Of a DNA stretch of 64,000 bases, positions 53,159 to 61,988 are shown one piece after another. Location: NCBI GenBank assembly GCA_963840665.1, contig CAWIZO010000001.1, positions 1 to 64,000 of the forward strand. The letters are read 5' to 3'. Each line of letters begins with the position of its first letter. Position 1 is the first letter of the stretch. The notes under the pieces were generated by a model that saw nothing but the letters and a program-made list of their open reading frames with translations, had not been told where the DNA came from and searched no databases. Source of the stretch: DATFTE01 sp963840665 (lineage in GTDB: Bacteria; Acidobacteriota; Terriglobia; Terriglobales; Acidobacteriaceae). The translations under genes were made by a program, and so were the position numbers.

Positions 53159-55315
53159 CTACTTATACCCCTCCATCACTTTCGCCGCCCGATGCAGCGC
53201 CGCCGCCAGTTCCGCGATCTGCTGCTGCGTCCGTTCCAGATCATGCTTGTCGATGGCTTCATTCACTCCCGGAATCACCACCGCCGCGTACCCCGTATAC
53301 ATTCCCGGAGCATAGATCGCATGGCGGTACCACGGACGGTTCGGCAGTCCCTCGGGAATTAGGAGCGCCCGCTCGGTTTCGAGCAGGGCCGCATTCAACT
53401 TCGCCGGGTCACTCGGAGGATTTCTCTCCTTCCCCAGAATCTTCGTGCCTGCCTCTTCGAAATGCTTCGCCGCCTCCGTGGCCTCCTTGAATGAAGGAGC
53501 CTTATCCCCAAAGCCGATCACCGCCTTCTTTTGCGCGGCATCAATGTAGAGCATGATTTCTTTTCCGTATTCTTCGTAGTCGTAAGGAAGTACGTCGGCG
53601 TCGGCCATGCGAATCGCTTCCAGGCCGTAAATACGAGCCATTTCCTGCTCGTAAATGAAATCTGGATCGCCGAACCTCTTGAACCAGTTGAAATTGTCGA
53701 AGACGGAGTGATACACGCCATACGATCCGCTGGAACTCACATCCGTCGAAGGCACGCCGAGGTGTTGAAGAAACACCGTGTAATCCGATCCGCTCCCCAA
53801 ATCCCCCACAGGAGCATCGGACTTGGCTTGCGCCACCGGAACTCTTCGGCTGTCTCCAATCGCCTCCGCCGGGCCCTTATCTTCCATACCCGGCTGGCTG
53901 GCTTTCATCCACACCTCGTACACCGTTCCGCCCTTCGGACTCTGCACCGCTTTCGCAATATCACGAATGAATTGCTTCAGGCTCGGTACCGACGACGCGC
54001 CAAATTTCGAACCTGACACGGCCACGTCCATGTTGAAGTACGCAGGAGAATTTTCCAGTTCCTTGGCATACTGCTCGCCCCACTCCGTCGATCCCATCAA
54101 ACCAAACTCTTCCGCATCCCAACTAGCGAAGATCATGGTGCGCTTGGGCTTCCATCCCGACTTCAGCAATTCGCCAACGCCGTGCACGCTCTCGAGCATC
54201 GCTGCAGTGCCGCTATTGGGATCGACTGCTCCGTAAACCCAGGCATCACGATGATTGCCCGCCACCACCCACTCATCGGGAAGTTGACTTCCGCGCACGC
54301 GCCCGATCACATCCCACACCGTTCGATACTGATAATCCTGCTTCAAGTGCATCTTCACTCTTATCGGCCCCGGGCCAACGTGATAAGTGAAGGGAAGCGA
54401 ACCCTGCCAGTCCCGCGGTGAATCAGGGCCGCCAAGATGTTGAAGAATCGGCCACGCATCGCCATACGAAACGGGCGTAGTCGGAATTTTTGGCATTTGC
54501 GCCGATTGATCGGGCGGTGTGCGCTTCGAATCCGGCAAATCGGGCACCGATGCAATGCCCGGCGTGGTCGGATCTCCTGCGAATTCAAACATGTAGCCTA
54601 TGGATCCGCGTTGCACGCCAGTATCGGGCCGCCAGGGCCCTTGCGGATACTTGTCTCCGCGCCGCCAGCCGTCGTCGGCGGGGTCAGAATAAATAATCAC
54701 GCCGGCGGCTCCATGCTCTTGTGCCACGAAGGCTTTCACTCCACGGAAGTTCTGGCCATAGCGCACCAGGACAATTTTTCCGCGCACATCGATTTTCATC
54801 TCCTCTAACTTCTTGAAATCATCGGGCGTGCCGTAGTTCGCGTACACCACATCGGCCTCAACGTCGCCCGAAGGAGACATGCCGTTGTAAGGCATCACCA
54901 CCCGCGCATCATCCTGAAAAGGATCGTCTTCCACACGCTCGCGGGTTGGACCATGCATCTTCACATCGGCCGGAGCGGTCACATCAACGCTGATTTCAAC
55001 GGGATAGTTGATCCAGATCTTGTATTCGACAATTTGTGTATCGAGGCCGGCATCGCGAAACTTCTGCGCGACATAATCCGCCGTCGCCTTGTCTTCCACC
55101 GATCCTGCAATATGAGGCGCTTGCGTCAAGATGCGCAGATGCGCTTCTGCCAGCTTCGGATCGGGCACCGCAAGAAACTTAGCCTCGTCTTTTAACTCGT
55201 CGGAAGAATTGCGGAAACCAAAGAGGGTGGAATCTTTCATGTCAGGGCTGGCGCCTTGTACTGCGCTGGAAAAGAAGAAGATCGCAACCAGAAAAACCGG
55301 GATCAGAGATTTCAT
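53159..55315 (-). CDS. M28 family metallopeptidase (glutamate carboxypeptidase II-like), secreted
   Basis: 718 residues with a signal peptide (KSLIPVFLVAIFFFSSAVQG). Order: a PA-like insert (VRYGQNFRGVKAFVAQEHGAAGVIIYSDP), the co-catalytic zinc peptidase core with NHRDAW, DPNSGTA, SWDAEEFGL and YGVYHSVFDNF as metal and catalytic motifs, and the helical TfR-like dimerisation domain at the C-terminus. All ligands are present. The length is that of PSMA-like peptidases. It should act as an aminopeptidase or carboxypeptidase outside the cytoplasm, like the M13 peptidase at 15802. Confidence 0.95.
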   Translation of the reverse strand: MKSLIPVFLVAIFFFSSAVQGASPDMKDSTLFGFRNSSDELKDEAKFLAVPDPKLAEAHLRILTQAPHIAGSVEDKATADYVAQKFRDAGLDTQIVEYKIWINYPVEISVDVTAPADVKMHGPTRERVEDDPFQDDARVVMPYNGMSPSGDVEADVVYANYGTPDDFKKLEEMKIDVRGKIVLVRYGQNFRGVKAFVAQEHGAAGVIIYSDPADDGWRRGDKYPQGPWRPDTGVQRGSIGYMFEFAGDPTTPGIASVPDLPDSKRTPPDQSAQMPKIPTTPVSYGDAWPILQHLGGPDSPRDWQGSLPFTYHVGPGPIRVKMHLKQDYQYRTVWDVIGRVRGSQLPDEWVVAGNHRDAWVYGAVDPNSGTAAMLESVHGVGELLKSGWKPKRTMIFASWDAEEFGLMGSTEWGEQYAKELENSPAYFNMDVAVSGSKFGASSVPSLKQFIRDIAKAVQSPKGGTVYEVWMKASQPGMEDKGPAEAIGDSRRVPVAQAKSDAPVGDLGSGSDYTVFLQHLGVPSTDVSSSGSYGVYHSVFDNFNWFKRFGDPDFIYEQEMARIYGLEAIRMADADVLPYDYEEYGKEIMLYIDAAQKKAVIGFGDKAPSFKEATEAAKHFEEAGTKILGKERNPPSDPAKLNAALLETERALLIPEGLPNRPWYRHAIYAPGMYTGYAAVVIPGVNEAIDKHDLERTQQQIAELAAALHRAAKVMEGYK

Positions 55316-55335
55316 CGGGCTCCTAAGGGGTTCAT

Positions 55336-55812
55336 TTATAAACTTTGTAAAGCCGCCAGAGTCTCTTCAACATCAGGCTTCTGGTCGACGGAATAAATTC
55401 GTTTGTAACGCACTCTCCCAATCTGATCGATGAGAAACACGGCGCGCTCGCTGGCACCGCGAAACGGATCGCTCTTTCGCAACACGCCATATTGCTCGCA
55501 CACCTGTCCATGCGGCCAGAAATCGCTGCACAGAAAATAATCGAAGGGCCCGATGTCGCGCTCCCATGAAGTGATGTTCATGATGGAATCGACTGTGATG
55601 CCAACCACTTCCGCGTTATGCGCCTTGAACTTCTCACGCTCCACCTGGTAGGCAATCATCTGCTCGGCGCTGACCTTCTCCCAGTTCGAAGGATAGAAGG
55701 CGAGCACGAGATTCTGCGTCTTGCTTTGTTCGCGCAGATGGAAGCGTTGCTTCACGCCTCCGATGAGAACGGGGAGATCGAAATCGGGAGCCAGATCGCC
55801 ACAGTCGAGCAA
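55336..55812 (-). CDS. redoxin (AhpC/TSA-like) without the peroxidatic cysteine
   Basis: About 158 residues from a TTG at 55812 (LLDCGDLAPDFDLPVL); the frame is open much further upstream, but that part lies over proA and is Arg-rich noise. Thioredoxin-fold features: APDFDLP, LVLAFYPSNWEKVSAEQ, VVGITVDS and RAVFLIDQIGRVRYK. In active peroxiredoxins the segment after FYP has a Cys (VCPTE or VCGDQ), but here it is Ser (VSAEQ). Other Cys residues remain in FLCSDFWPHGQVCEQYG. So peroxidase activity by the usual mechanism is unlikely. The start is uncertain. Confidence 0.72.
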   Translation of the reverse strand: MLDCGDLAPDFDLPVLIGGVKQRFHLREQSKTQNLVLAFYPSNWEKVSAEQMIAYQVEREKFKAHNAEVVGITVDSIMNITSWERDIGPFDYFLCSDFWPHGQVCEQYGVLRKSDPFRGASERAVFLIDQIGRVRYKRIYSVDQKPDVEETLAALQSL

Positions 55813-55919
55813 GTCAGAATCCTCGAAAATCTTCCCGTTTTGGGACAGGAAGAGAGATTTTACTCCTTCGCCGCGGAAACGAGCCGGAAGCAGTCGGCAG
55901 GAGGATTGGGGAAGAACAA

Positions 55920-57179
55920 TTACTTCCGGATTTGCCCGGTGCCGATTACTTCGTATTTTGTGGAGGTTAGCTCGGCGAGAGCGAAGGGGCCGCGAGCGTG
56001 GAGCTTTTGGGTGCTGATTCCCATTTCGGCGCCGAAACCGAACTCGGCGCCATCGGTGAACCGCGTCGAGGCATTCCAGTAGACGGCGGCGGAATCGACC
56101 TGGCGCAGAAATTGGCGAGCATTGGCTTCGTCGCTGGTCACGATCGAATCGGAATGTTTCGTCGAATATTGATTGATGTGCGCGATGGCATCTTTGAGGT
56201 TCGGTATGACACGCACCGCCATGCAGAGGCGCAGATATTCCTGTCCCCAATCACCTTCCTGCGCAGGGATGACGTGCGCACCATTGGCAAGGCGGCGAGT
56301 CAGGTCGTCTCCGCGCACTTCAACTCCAGCATCGACAAGCTTCTTCACGATACGGGGAACATAGTCGGCCGCAATCGCTTCGTGCACCAGAAGTTTTTCG
56401 GCGGCGTTGCAGACGGATGGACGCTGCGTCTTGGCGTTGATCACGATGTCGTCAGCCATTTCGAGATCGGCCGATTCATCGACAAAGACGTGACAGTTTC
56501 CCGCGCCGGTCTCGATCACCGGAACGGTTGCGTTGCCGGCGACGTAGGAAATAAGCTCCGGACCTCCACGGGGAATGAGCACATCCACCAATCCGCGAGC
56601 CTTGATCAATTCTTGCGTTGACTCGCGCGTGCTGGCGTCGAGCAGTTCGACTGCGCCTTCGGGCAAACCGGGGACACCAGTCAGAATTTCGACCAGACGC
56701 TGGTTGCTGCGCTGAGCTTCTTTGCCTCCGCGCAAGACGATGGCGTTACCCGTCTTAATCGCGAGCGCGACAGTGTCGACTGTAACATTCGGGCGCGACT
56801 CGTAAATGATGCCAATCACACCCAGAGGCACTCGTAGTTTGCGAATTCGCAGACCGTTGGGGCGTTTGAACTCCGCCAAGGTCTCGTTGATGGGGTCAGG
56901 AAGATTGGCGATATCTCGGACGCCGCGCGACATCTCGCGAACCCGCCCATGATCGAGAGTAAGGCGCTCGCGCATGGCTCCTTCGAGGCCGGAAGATTCG
57001 ACATCGGCGCGATTGGCTTCGAGAATCGATTTGGCTCCGGCTTCAAGGGCATCGGCCATGACCAGCAGGATGGCATTCTTCTGCGTGGTCGAGAGTTGCG
57101 CAAGCTGCGGGGCCGCGCTTTTGGCGCGGTCGAGTTTCTCGCGGGTGGTAAGAGTGCTCATCGCGGTGATGGCTGTCAC
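55920..57179 (-). CDS. proA: gamma-glutamyl phosphate reductase
   Basis: 419 residues from GTG 57179, which overlaps the proB stop (GTGA); an internal ATG at 57161 (MSTLTTREKL) is the other likely start. Motifs: PLGVIGIIYESRPNVTVD, ALAIKTGNAIVLRGGKEA, PRGGPELISYV, ETGAGNCHVFVDE and SVCNAAEKLLVHE (catalytic Cys). It reduces glutamyl-5-phosphate to the semialdehyde with NADPH, the second step of proline synthesis. It is coupled to proB. Confidence 0.97.
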   Translation of the reverse strand: MTAITAMSTLTTREKLDRAKSAAPQLAQLSTTQKNAILLVMADALEAGAKSILEANRADVESSGLEGAMRERLTLDHGRVREMSRGVRDIANLPDPINETLAEFKRPNGLRIRKLRVPLGVIGIIYESRPNVTVDTVALAIKTGNAIVLRGGKEAQRSNQRLVEILTGVPGLPEGAVELLDASTRESTQELIKARGLVDVLIPRGGPELISYVAGNATVPVIETGAGNCHVFVDESADLEMADDIVINAKTQRPSVCNAAEKLLVHEAIAADYVPRIVKKLVDAGVEVRGDDLTRRLANGAHVIPAQEGDWGQEYLRLCMAVRVIPNLKDAIAHINQYSTKHSDSIVTSDEANARQFLRQVDSAAVYWNASTRFTDGAEFGFGAEMGISTQKLHARGPFALAELTSTKYEVIGTGQIRK

Positions 57180-57928
57180 GAAGACTGTCTCTGGGGAGGG
57201 AAGTACGTTCCGATCTTGCGTTCGATCGCCCAGGGGATGGCGTGCGTGTGGCGTCCGTTGACGATGGCCACGTGCACTCCTGCTTCGCTGGCAGTTTTGG
57301 CAGCGCGTATTTTAGATCGCATTCCCCCCGTGCCGAGTTTTCCGTGGCCGTTGCATAAAGCTTCCATGTCGGGGGTGAATTTGCGGACGGTCCGCATCAG
57401 CTTGCTGCGCTTGCCGTTAGGGACATAGAAGCCGTCGACATCGGTCAGCAACAGCAGCCAATCGGCCTTGACGGCGGTGGCCAAAAGCGCGCTGAGTTCG
57501 TCATTATCGCCGAAAGCTCCCACCAGTTCGCGGACGGAAACGCTGTCATTTTCGTTGACAACCGGGACGACGCCGAGCTTCAAAAGCTGGTGCAGGGCGT
57601 TCTGCAGATTCTTATAGCGCACAGGAGAAGTGAAATCGTCGCTCGAGAGCAGCAGTTGCGCGACAACTTTTTTGCCGAAGAAGAGCTGCTCATAGGTGTG
57701 CATCAGCAGGCTTTGGCCGACAGCGGCACAGGCTTGCATCAGGGGCACGCTGGAGGGTTTCTCGCCTAGGCCGAGGTTCGACATCCCGGAAGCGATGGCG
57801 CCGGAAGAGACGATCAGATACTCGTGGTGCGAGAGATCGAGCTGGTCAACGAGCGCGCGCATGCGGTTGGTGTCGATGCGTCCACCGGGCGCGATCAGGC
57901 TGGTGCCCACTTTGACGACGAGGCGCAT
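57176..57928 (-). CDS. proB: glutamate 5-kinase, short form
   Basis: 250 residues, the amino acid kinase domain only; the C-terminal PUA domain of E. coli-type ProB is absent. Motifs: VVKVGTSLI, IVSSGAIASG, PVVNENDSVSV and GDNDELSALLA, then LLTDVDGFY and GTGGMRSKIRAA. It phosphorylates glutamate in the first step of proline synthesis and is normally inhibited by proline. It overlaps proA by 4 nt. Confidence 0.96.
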   Translation of the reverse strand: MRLVVKVGTSLIAPGGRIDTNRMRALVDQLDLSHHEYLIVSSGAIASGMSNLGLGEKPSSVPLMQACAAVGQSLLMHTYEQLFFGKKVVAQLLLSSDDFTSPVRYKNLQNALHQLLKLGVVPVVNENDSVSVRELVGAFGDNDELSALLATAVKADWLLLLTDVDGFYVPNGKRSKLMRTVRKFTPDMEALCNGHGKLGTGGMRSKIRAAKTASEAGVHVAIVNGRHTHAIPWAIERKIGTYFPPQRQSS

Positions 57929-58264
57929 GGGGAGAGGATAGCAATTTCTGAGCCAAAAGATGCGGTCGCCGGTGGCCGGTCGCGGGTTGCAGGATTAGCC
58001 GCGTGGCAGGCACGCGTATGGCCGCGCGCCGGATCCCTCCTGCTTCGCTTCGCTCAGCGTCAGTGACGTCGAACTCCAGGAAGTGTAGACGCACATTAAG
58101 TGCAAAAGATTTCATGAAGCGGCGCCTACCGTCCCATGGAGGGGACTCGGCGCGTTTTTGGCTTGTCTCGCGCACTGACGTGCCGGGCTGGCGTCTGGCC
58201 TCGCTTCGCGACTGAGCGGGGGTCGCCCGGTCCGCAGGATGCGGCTCCGCGATAAACTGGGAGC
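57929..58264. other. intergenic spacer, no gene seen
   Basis: 336 nt between divergent proB and the methyltransferase gene. It contains short REP-like pieces (CTTCGCTTCGCTCAGCG at about 58034-58050, GGCCGGTCGCGGGTTGC) and no plausible coding frame or clear promoter boxes. Confidence 0.5.
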
Positions 58265-59032
58265 ATGCCTACCTCGGACGCCACCCAGCGCTTTTCTTCT
58301 CGTGTCGATAACTATGTTCGCTACCGACCTGGATATCCTGCGGAAGTTCTTGATCTCCTCAAAAAAGAGTGTGGCCTGACGTCGGAAAGTGTCGTTGCTG
58401 ACATCGCTTCGGGCACTGGCATTTGGACGCGATGGTTGCTGTCGAATGGCAATGCGGTGTTTGGAGTGGAACCGAATGCGGAGATGCGCAAGGCGGGCGA
58501 CGAGTTCTTGAAGAGCTATCCACGATTCACGAGCGTCGCGGGAACGGCGGAGGAGACGAACCTTCCAGATCATAGCGTCGACATAGTGACGGCGGCGCAG
58601 GCGGCGCACTGGTTTGATCCTTCGCGGGCGCGAGCGGAGTTTGTGCGGATTCTGAAACCTGGCGGCTGGGTGGTCTTGCTGTGGAACGAGCGGTTGACAG
58701 ACTCGACGCCGTTCCTGCGAGCGTATGAACATCTCCTGCTTGAGTTCGGGACCGATTACAAAGAAGTGCGGCATGAGCGGACGACCGCGGAAATCAGCGA
58801 TTTCTTCGCGCCGGCGGCTTACCAGGAAAGAGTCTTCAAGTTCGAGCAGCATTTTGACTACGAAGGGATCGAAGGGCGGTTGTTATCTTCCTCGTATACA
58901 CCGCAGCCTGGGCAGAAGAATTACGAGCCGATGCTCGGGGAAATGCGTAAAGTTTTTGATGAGCATCAGGTGAACGGAGAGATCGTGTTGGAGTACGACA
59001 CGCGGGTGTTCTACGGGATTTTAGATTGTTGA
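58265..59032 (+). CDS. class I SAM-dependent methyltransferase
   Basis: 255 residues. The SAM-binding motif I is VVADIASGTGIWTRWL, motif II is VFGVEPNAEMRKAG, then GTAEETNLPDHSVDIVTAAQAAHWF and ILKPGGWVVLLWNE. The pattern SSRVDNYVRYRPGYP at the start is typical of methyltransferases of small molecules. The substrate is unknown. The stop codon lies inside an AATC/GATT phrase repeat. Confidence 0.9.
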   Translation: MPTSDATQRFSSRVDNYVRYRPGYPAEVLDLLKKECGLTSESVVADIASGTGIWTRWLLSNGNAVFGVEPNAEMRKAGDEFLKSYPRFTSVAGTAEETNLPDHSVDIVTAAQAAHWFDPSRARAEFVRILKPGGWVVLLWNERLTDSTPFLRAYEHLLLEFGTDYKEVRHERTTAEISDFFAPAAYQERVFKFEQHFDYEGIEGRLLSSSYTPQPGQKNYEPMLGEMRKVFDEHQVNGEIVLEYDTRVFYGILDC

Positions 59033-59184
59033 TTTTTGATTATTGAATGAAAACCCCTCTTCACCGAAAAGTCCGCTAACGACGCGAAGAAAGCCAAAAG
59101 CTTTTCACCGCAGAGGGCGCTGAAGTTGCGCGGAGTAAGCAGAGAGGATCGCTGCTTCGGTTTTTCAATCGAAAATCAACAATC
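59024..59184. repeat. inverted GATTGTTGATTTTTGATT repeat pair
   Basis: 18 nt at 59024-59041 are the reverse complement of 59167-59184 at 17 of 18 positions. The pair frames the spacer between the methyltransferase and PLP decarboxylase genes, and the left arm includes the methyltransferase stop codon. Confidence 0.65.
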
Positions 59185-59236
59185 GAAAATCGGCAATTTC
59201 TTTGGAGGCTTTCTGGCTAAAGAGAAATCATTCCAC

Positions 59237-60631
59237 ATGTCTCCGGAAGAGTTTCGCCGCCATGGTCACGAGGTGATTGACTGGCTGGCGGATTACTTCG
59301 CGCGCATCGAATCTTTTCCTGTGCTTTCGCAGGCGAGGCCGGGAGAGATTCGAGCTTCATTGCCGAAGGATCCTCCGGCGCAGGGAGAAGCTTTTTCTGC
59401 GCTGCTGGCGGATGTCGAGAAAATTGTTTTGCCGGGCATCACGCACTGGCAGGCGCCGAACTTTTACGCGTACTTTCCCAGCAACGGATCGGGTCCGGCG
59501 GTTCTGGGCGATCTGTTGTCTTCGGGATTGGGCGTGCAGGGGATGTTGTGGGCGACGAGTCCGGCCTGCACGGAACTCGAAACGCACGTGATGGATTGGC
59601 TGGCGGGAATGCTTGACCTGCCGGAGAAATTCTTGTCGTCGTCGACCGGCGGCGGCGTGATTCAGGACACAGCCTCGAGTGCCTCTCTTTGTGCATTGCT
59701 GGCAGCACGGGAGCGGACAACGGGATTCGCATCGAACGAACGCGGCTGCGATGGGAAGTTAGTGGCTTACACGTCAAGCCAGGCGCATTCCTCGGTTGAG
59801 AAGGCGGTGAAGATCGCCGGGCTGGGAAGGGCGAACCTGCGACTGATTGCCGTCGATGAAAAGTTTGCCATGCGCGCGGATGAACTTGAGCGGCAGATCG
59901 CGCAGGATCGCCGTGCCGGATTGATTCCGTGTTTTGTGTGCGCGACGGTGGGAACCACTTCGTCGAACGCGATTGATCCGCTGCGAGAGATTGCGAGGAT
60001 GTGCCGGGAAAATCATCTCTGGCTGCATGTGGATGCGGCCATGTCGGGAACGGCGGCGCTGTGTCCGGAGTTGAGGCACATTCATGACGGAGTCGAGTTC
60101 GCGGATAGTTACGAGTTCAATCCGCACAAGTGGATGTTCACGACTTTCGATTGCGATGCCTTCTGGGTGGCTGACCGCAAGGCATTGATCCAGGCGCTGA
60201 GCGTTTTGCCGGAGTATCTGAAGAACCAGGCGACGGAGTCGGGTGCGGTGTTCGATTATCGCGACTGGCAGATTCCACTGGGGCGGCGGTTCCGAGCGCT
60301 GAAGTTGTGGTTTGTGATCCGGCACTATGGGATCGAAGGACTGCAATATCATGTGCGCGAGCATGTGCGGTTGGCGCAGCAGTTCGCGCAGTGGGTGAGA
60401 GACGACGATCGATTTGAGGTGGTGGCGCCCGTGCCGCTGAATCTGATCTGTTTCCGGCTGAAGACCGGGGACGAGGCCAACCAGAAATTGATGGATAGGT
60501 TGAATGCGAGCGGGGATTTGTATCTGACACACACACGGTTGAATGACAAGTTTACCCTGCGGTTTTGTGTGGGACAGACGAACACTCAGGAACGGCACGT
60601 GGAGCGGGCTTGGGCGAGGATTCGGGGATAG
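59237..60631 (+). CDS. PLP-dependent amino acid decarboxylase (aromatic L-amino acid type)
   Basis: 464 residues from ATG 59237 (MSPEEFRRHGHEVIDWLADYF); the frame begins earlier, but that part comes from the repeat-rich spacer. Group II decarboxylase motifs: WQAPNFYAYFPSNGSGPAVLGDLL, SSTGGGVIQDTASSA, HVDAAMSGTA (Asp that holds the PLP nitrogen) and FNPHKWMFTTFDC with the PLP lysine. These enzymes decarboxylate Trp, Tyr, DOPA or Phe to amines. The exact substrate is uncertain. No clustering with other amine genes. Confidence 0.92.
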   Translation: MSPEEFRRHGHEVIDWLADYFARIESFPVLSQARPGEIRASLPKDPPAQGEAFSALLADVEKIVLPGITHWQAPNFYAYFPSNGSGPAVLGDLLSSGLGVQGMLWATSPACTELETHVMDWLAGMLDLPEKFLSSSTGGGVIQDTASSASLCALLAARERTTGFASNERGCDGKLVAYTSSQAHSSVEKAVKIAGLGRANLRLIAVDEKFAMRADELERQIAQDRRAGLIPCFVCATVGTTSSNAIDPLREIARMCRENHLWLHVDAAMSGTAALCPELRHIHDGVEFADSYEFNPHKWMFTTFDCDAFWVADRKALIQALSVLPEYLKNQATESGAVFDYRDWQIPLGRRFRALKLWFVIRHYGIEGLQYHVREHVRLAQQFAQWVRDDDRFEVVAPVPLNLICFRLKTGDEANQKLMDRLNASGDLYLTHTRLNDKFTLRFCVGQTNTQERHVERAWARIRG

Positions 60632-60663
60632 TCGTCAGTCCTCGGTCTTCGGTCGTCAGCAAA
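60631..60663. repeat. GTCGTCAGTC dispersed repeat, second copy
   Basis: A 33-nt element just after the decarboxylase stop; reverse complement of 41071-41103 with two differences. Confidence 0.75.
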
Positions 60664-60690
60664 ACCCAAGTGGGACGGTTCCGCGCGAAT

Positions 60691-60728
60691 CCCACCTTTG
60701 CCGCGAGAGGCGCGGCAAAGATGGGGCA
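60691..60728. repeat. CCCACCTTTGCC dispersed palindromic repeat, copy 2
   Basis: CCCACCTTTGCCGC, spacer GAGAGG, then CGCGGCAAAGATGGGGCAG; a palindrome related to 53025-53073. It could fold into a hairpin between two convergent genes, but has no T run. Confidence 0.65.
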
Positions 60729-60740
60729 GCTTTCTTCTAA

Positions 60741-61166
60741 CTATTCCACCGCTAGGATGACGTGGCTGGCTTTGAAGGCGGCGAAGGCTTCATCCCCGGT
60801 TTTGAGTTGCAGTGCTTTAACACTGCCGTTAGTGATTATTGCGGTGAGAGGCGTGCCTCCATCAAGTTTCAAGATCACTTCGCTGTTGACCGCTCCTCGC
60901 TGAATACTGTCGATGACGCCCGGCATGATGTTACGTGTGCTGAGCCGGACATGCTCGAGGCCCTTCCCCAGGATGACCCAGCTGGCCTTGATCAGGGCGG
61001 TGGCTTTTGATCCGACTTTAAGGCCCAGCGCGGTGACGCTGCCGTTGGTGATGATGGCCACAATTCTCTCTCCCCGCTCAAGAGTCAGTTCGACTTCCGC
61101 ATTCACTGCGCCGGGAATAAGGCGTGACACGGTGCCCGTAAAATCATTGCGTGCGCTCGTTTTCAT
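60741..61166 (-). CDS. molybdate-binding protein with two Mop (TOBE) domains
   Basis: 141 residues in two homologous halves, each about 65 residues with NxxTGTV or NIMPGVI, a run ending AEVEL or SEVIL, and TNGSVTALGLKVGSKATALIKASWVIL or TNGSVKALQLKTGDEAFAAFKASHVIL. This is the di-Mop pattern of molybdopterin-binding (molbindin) proteins, which store or buffer molybdate in the cytoplasm. No modABC genes are adjacent. Confidence 0.93.
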   Translation of the reverse strand: MKTSARNDFTGTVSRLIPGAVNAEVELTLERGERIVAIITNGSVTALGLKVGSKATALIKASWVILGKGLEHVRLSTRNIMPGVIDSIQRGAVNSEVILKLDGGTPLTAIITNGSVKALQLKTGDEAFAAFKASHVILAVE

Positions 61167-61251
61167 GGGTCGCCAGCGTCTCCTTTCGGGTAAACGCTGA
61201 CGATTTTATAGCAGAATTCAACGAGCACTGACACGTTGCATGACAATCCGC

Positions 61252-61803
61252 CTACTGATGCCGTGTGTTCGGTACCTCAACCCCACCGTCGATCTTCGGG
61301 ATACCAAAGTGTCCGCCGAGATGCGAAAGGTCGAGCGGGCTGATGGAGCCTGAGACCACGAAGAAGTCGACCTCATTGGCTCGCGCCAGAAGGATGGCGA
61401 CGTTGGTGATGGCGTTGTGGTCGAAACGTATCCAGAGATCGGTGACGCCCGAGCCTCCGTTCTTTTCATGGTTGTTCATTAGCTGTTTCCATCCAGCCGC
61501 GTGGTAATCGTCGTTCATGGCGCGGAAGGTCTCCGGGTCATACATTCCGGGCTCGGCATAGTGATAGCGGTGAACCGAGACTCCGCTGACCCCGGCGATG
61601 ACGCGGCGCAGGTCCTCATTGTCCTGATCGAGCTTTGAGGCGATGATCAGCATCGAGTGGTCAAGGGTGAACTCGGTCTTGGAAGTAGCGTTCTGCCGGA
61701 GCGAATCGACCTCGCGGGGCATGAAATCCTGGTCTTGGGCTTGGGACAATCCGGCTGTGGAAATGACAATCAGTGTCGCAAGAACGATGTGGGAAAGCCG
61801 CAT
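61252..61803 (-). CDS. exported DUF4252-like protein
   Basis: 183 residues with a signal peptide (RLSHIVLATLIVISTAGLSQA). The mature part contains TEFTLDHSMLIIASKLDQDNEDLRRVIAGVSGVSVHRYHY and DFFVVSGSISPLDLSHLGGHFGIP, which recalls DUF4252 (family recalled from pattern, not searched). Function unknown. A similar protein group is common near anti-sigma operons, but none is present here. Confidence 0.7.
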   Translation of the reverse strand: MRLSHIVLATLIVISTAGLSQAQDQDFMPREVDSLRQNATSKTEFTLDHSMLIIASKLDQDNEDLRRVIAGVSGVSVHRYHYAEPGMYDPETFRAMNDDYHAAGWKQLMNNHEKNGGSGVTDLWIRFDHNAITNVAILLARANEVDFFVVSGSISPLDLSHLGGHFGIPKIDGGVEVPNTRHQ

Positions 61804-61988
61804 GGGGCACCTCTCTCAATTGCTGCGATGCGTCGTGGTACCCACTTTTAGTGGCCGGCTCTGTCAATTCGCAATGCACCGGGGGTAAATCGGAGATCAC
61901 CGGGTAAAGCGATGAATGGATGGGAGATATTGGGGGAGATCAACCGCGGAATGGCGGTCAAAAATCCCCCCACCCTCCTGGTTGTTTC

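Noticed and set aside
55813..56250. Long N-terminal extension of the redoxin frame
   Set aside because: Arg-rich sequence that overlaps proA in another frame; the redoxin fold begins only at about LAPDFDLP.
58112..58852. 246-codon ORF on the minus strand opposite the methyltransferase gene
   Set aside because: Arg-rich shadow translation of a clear methyltransferase on the other strand.
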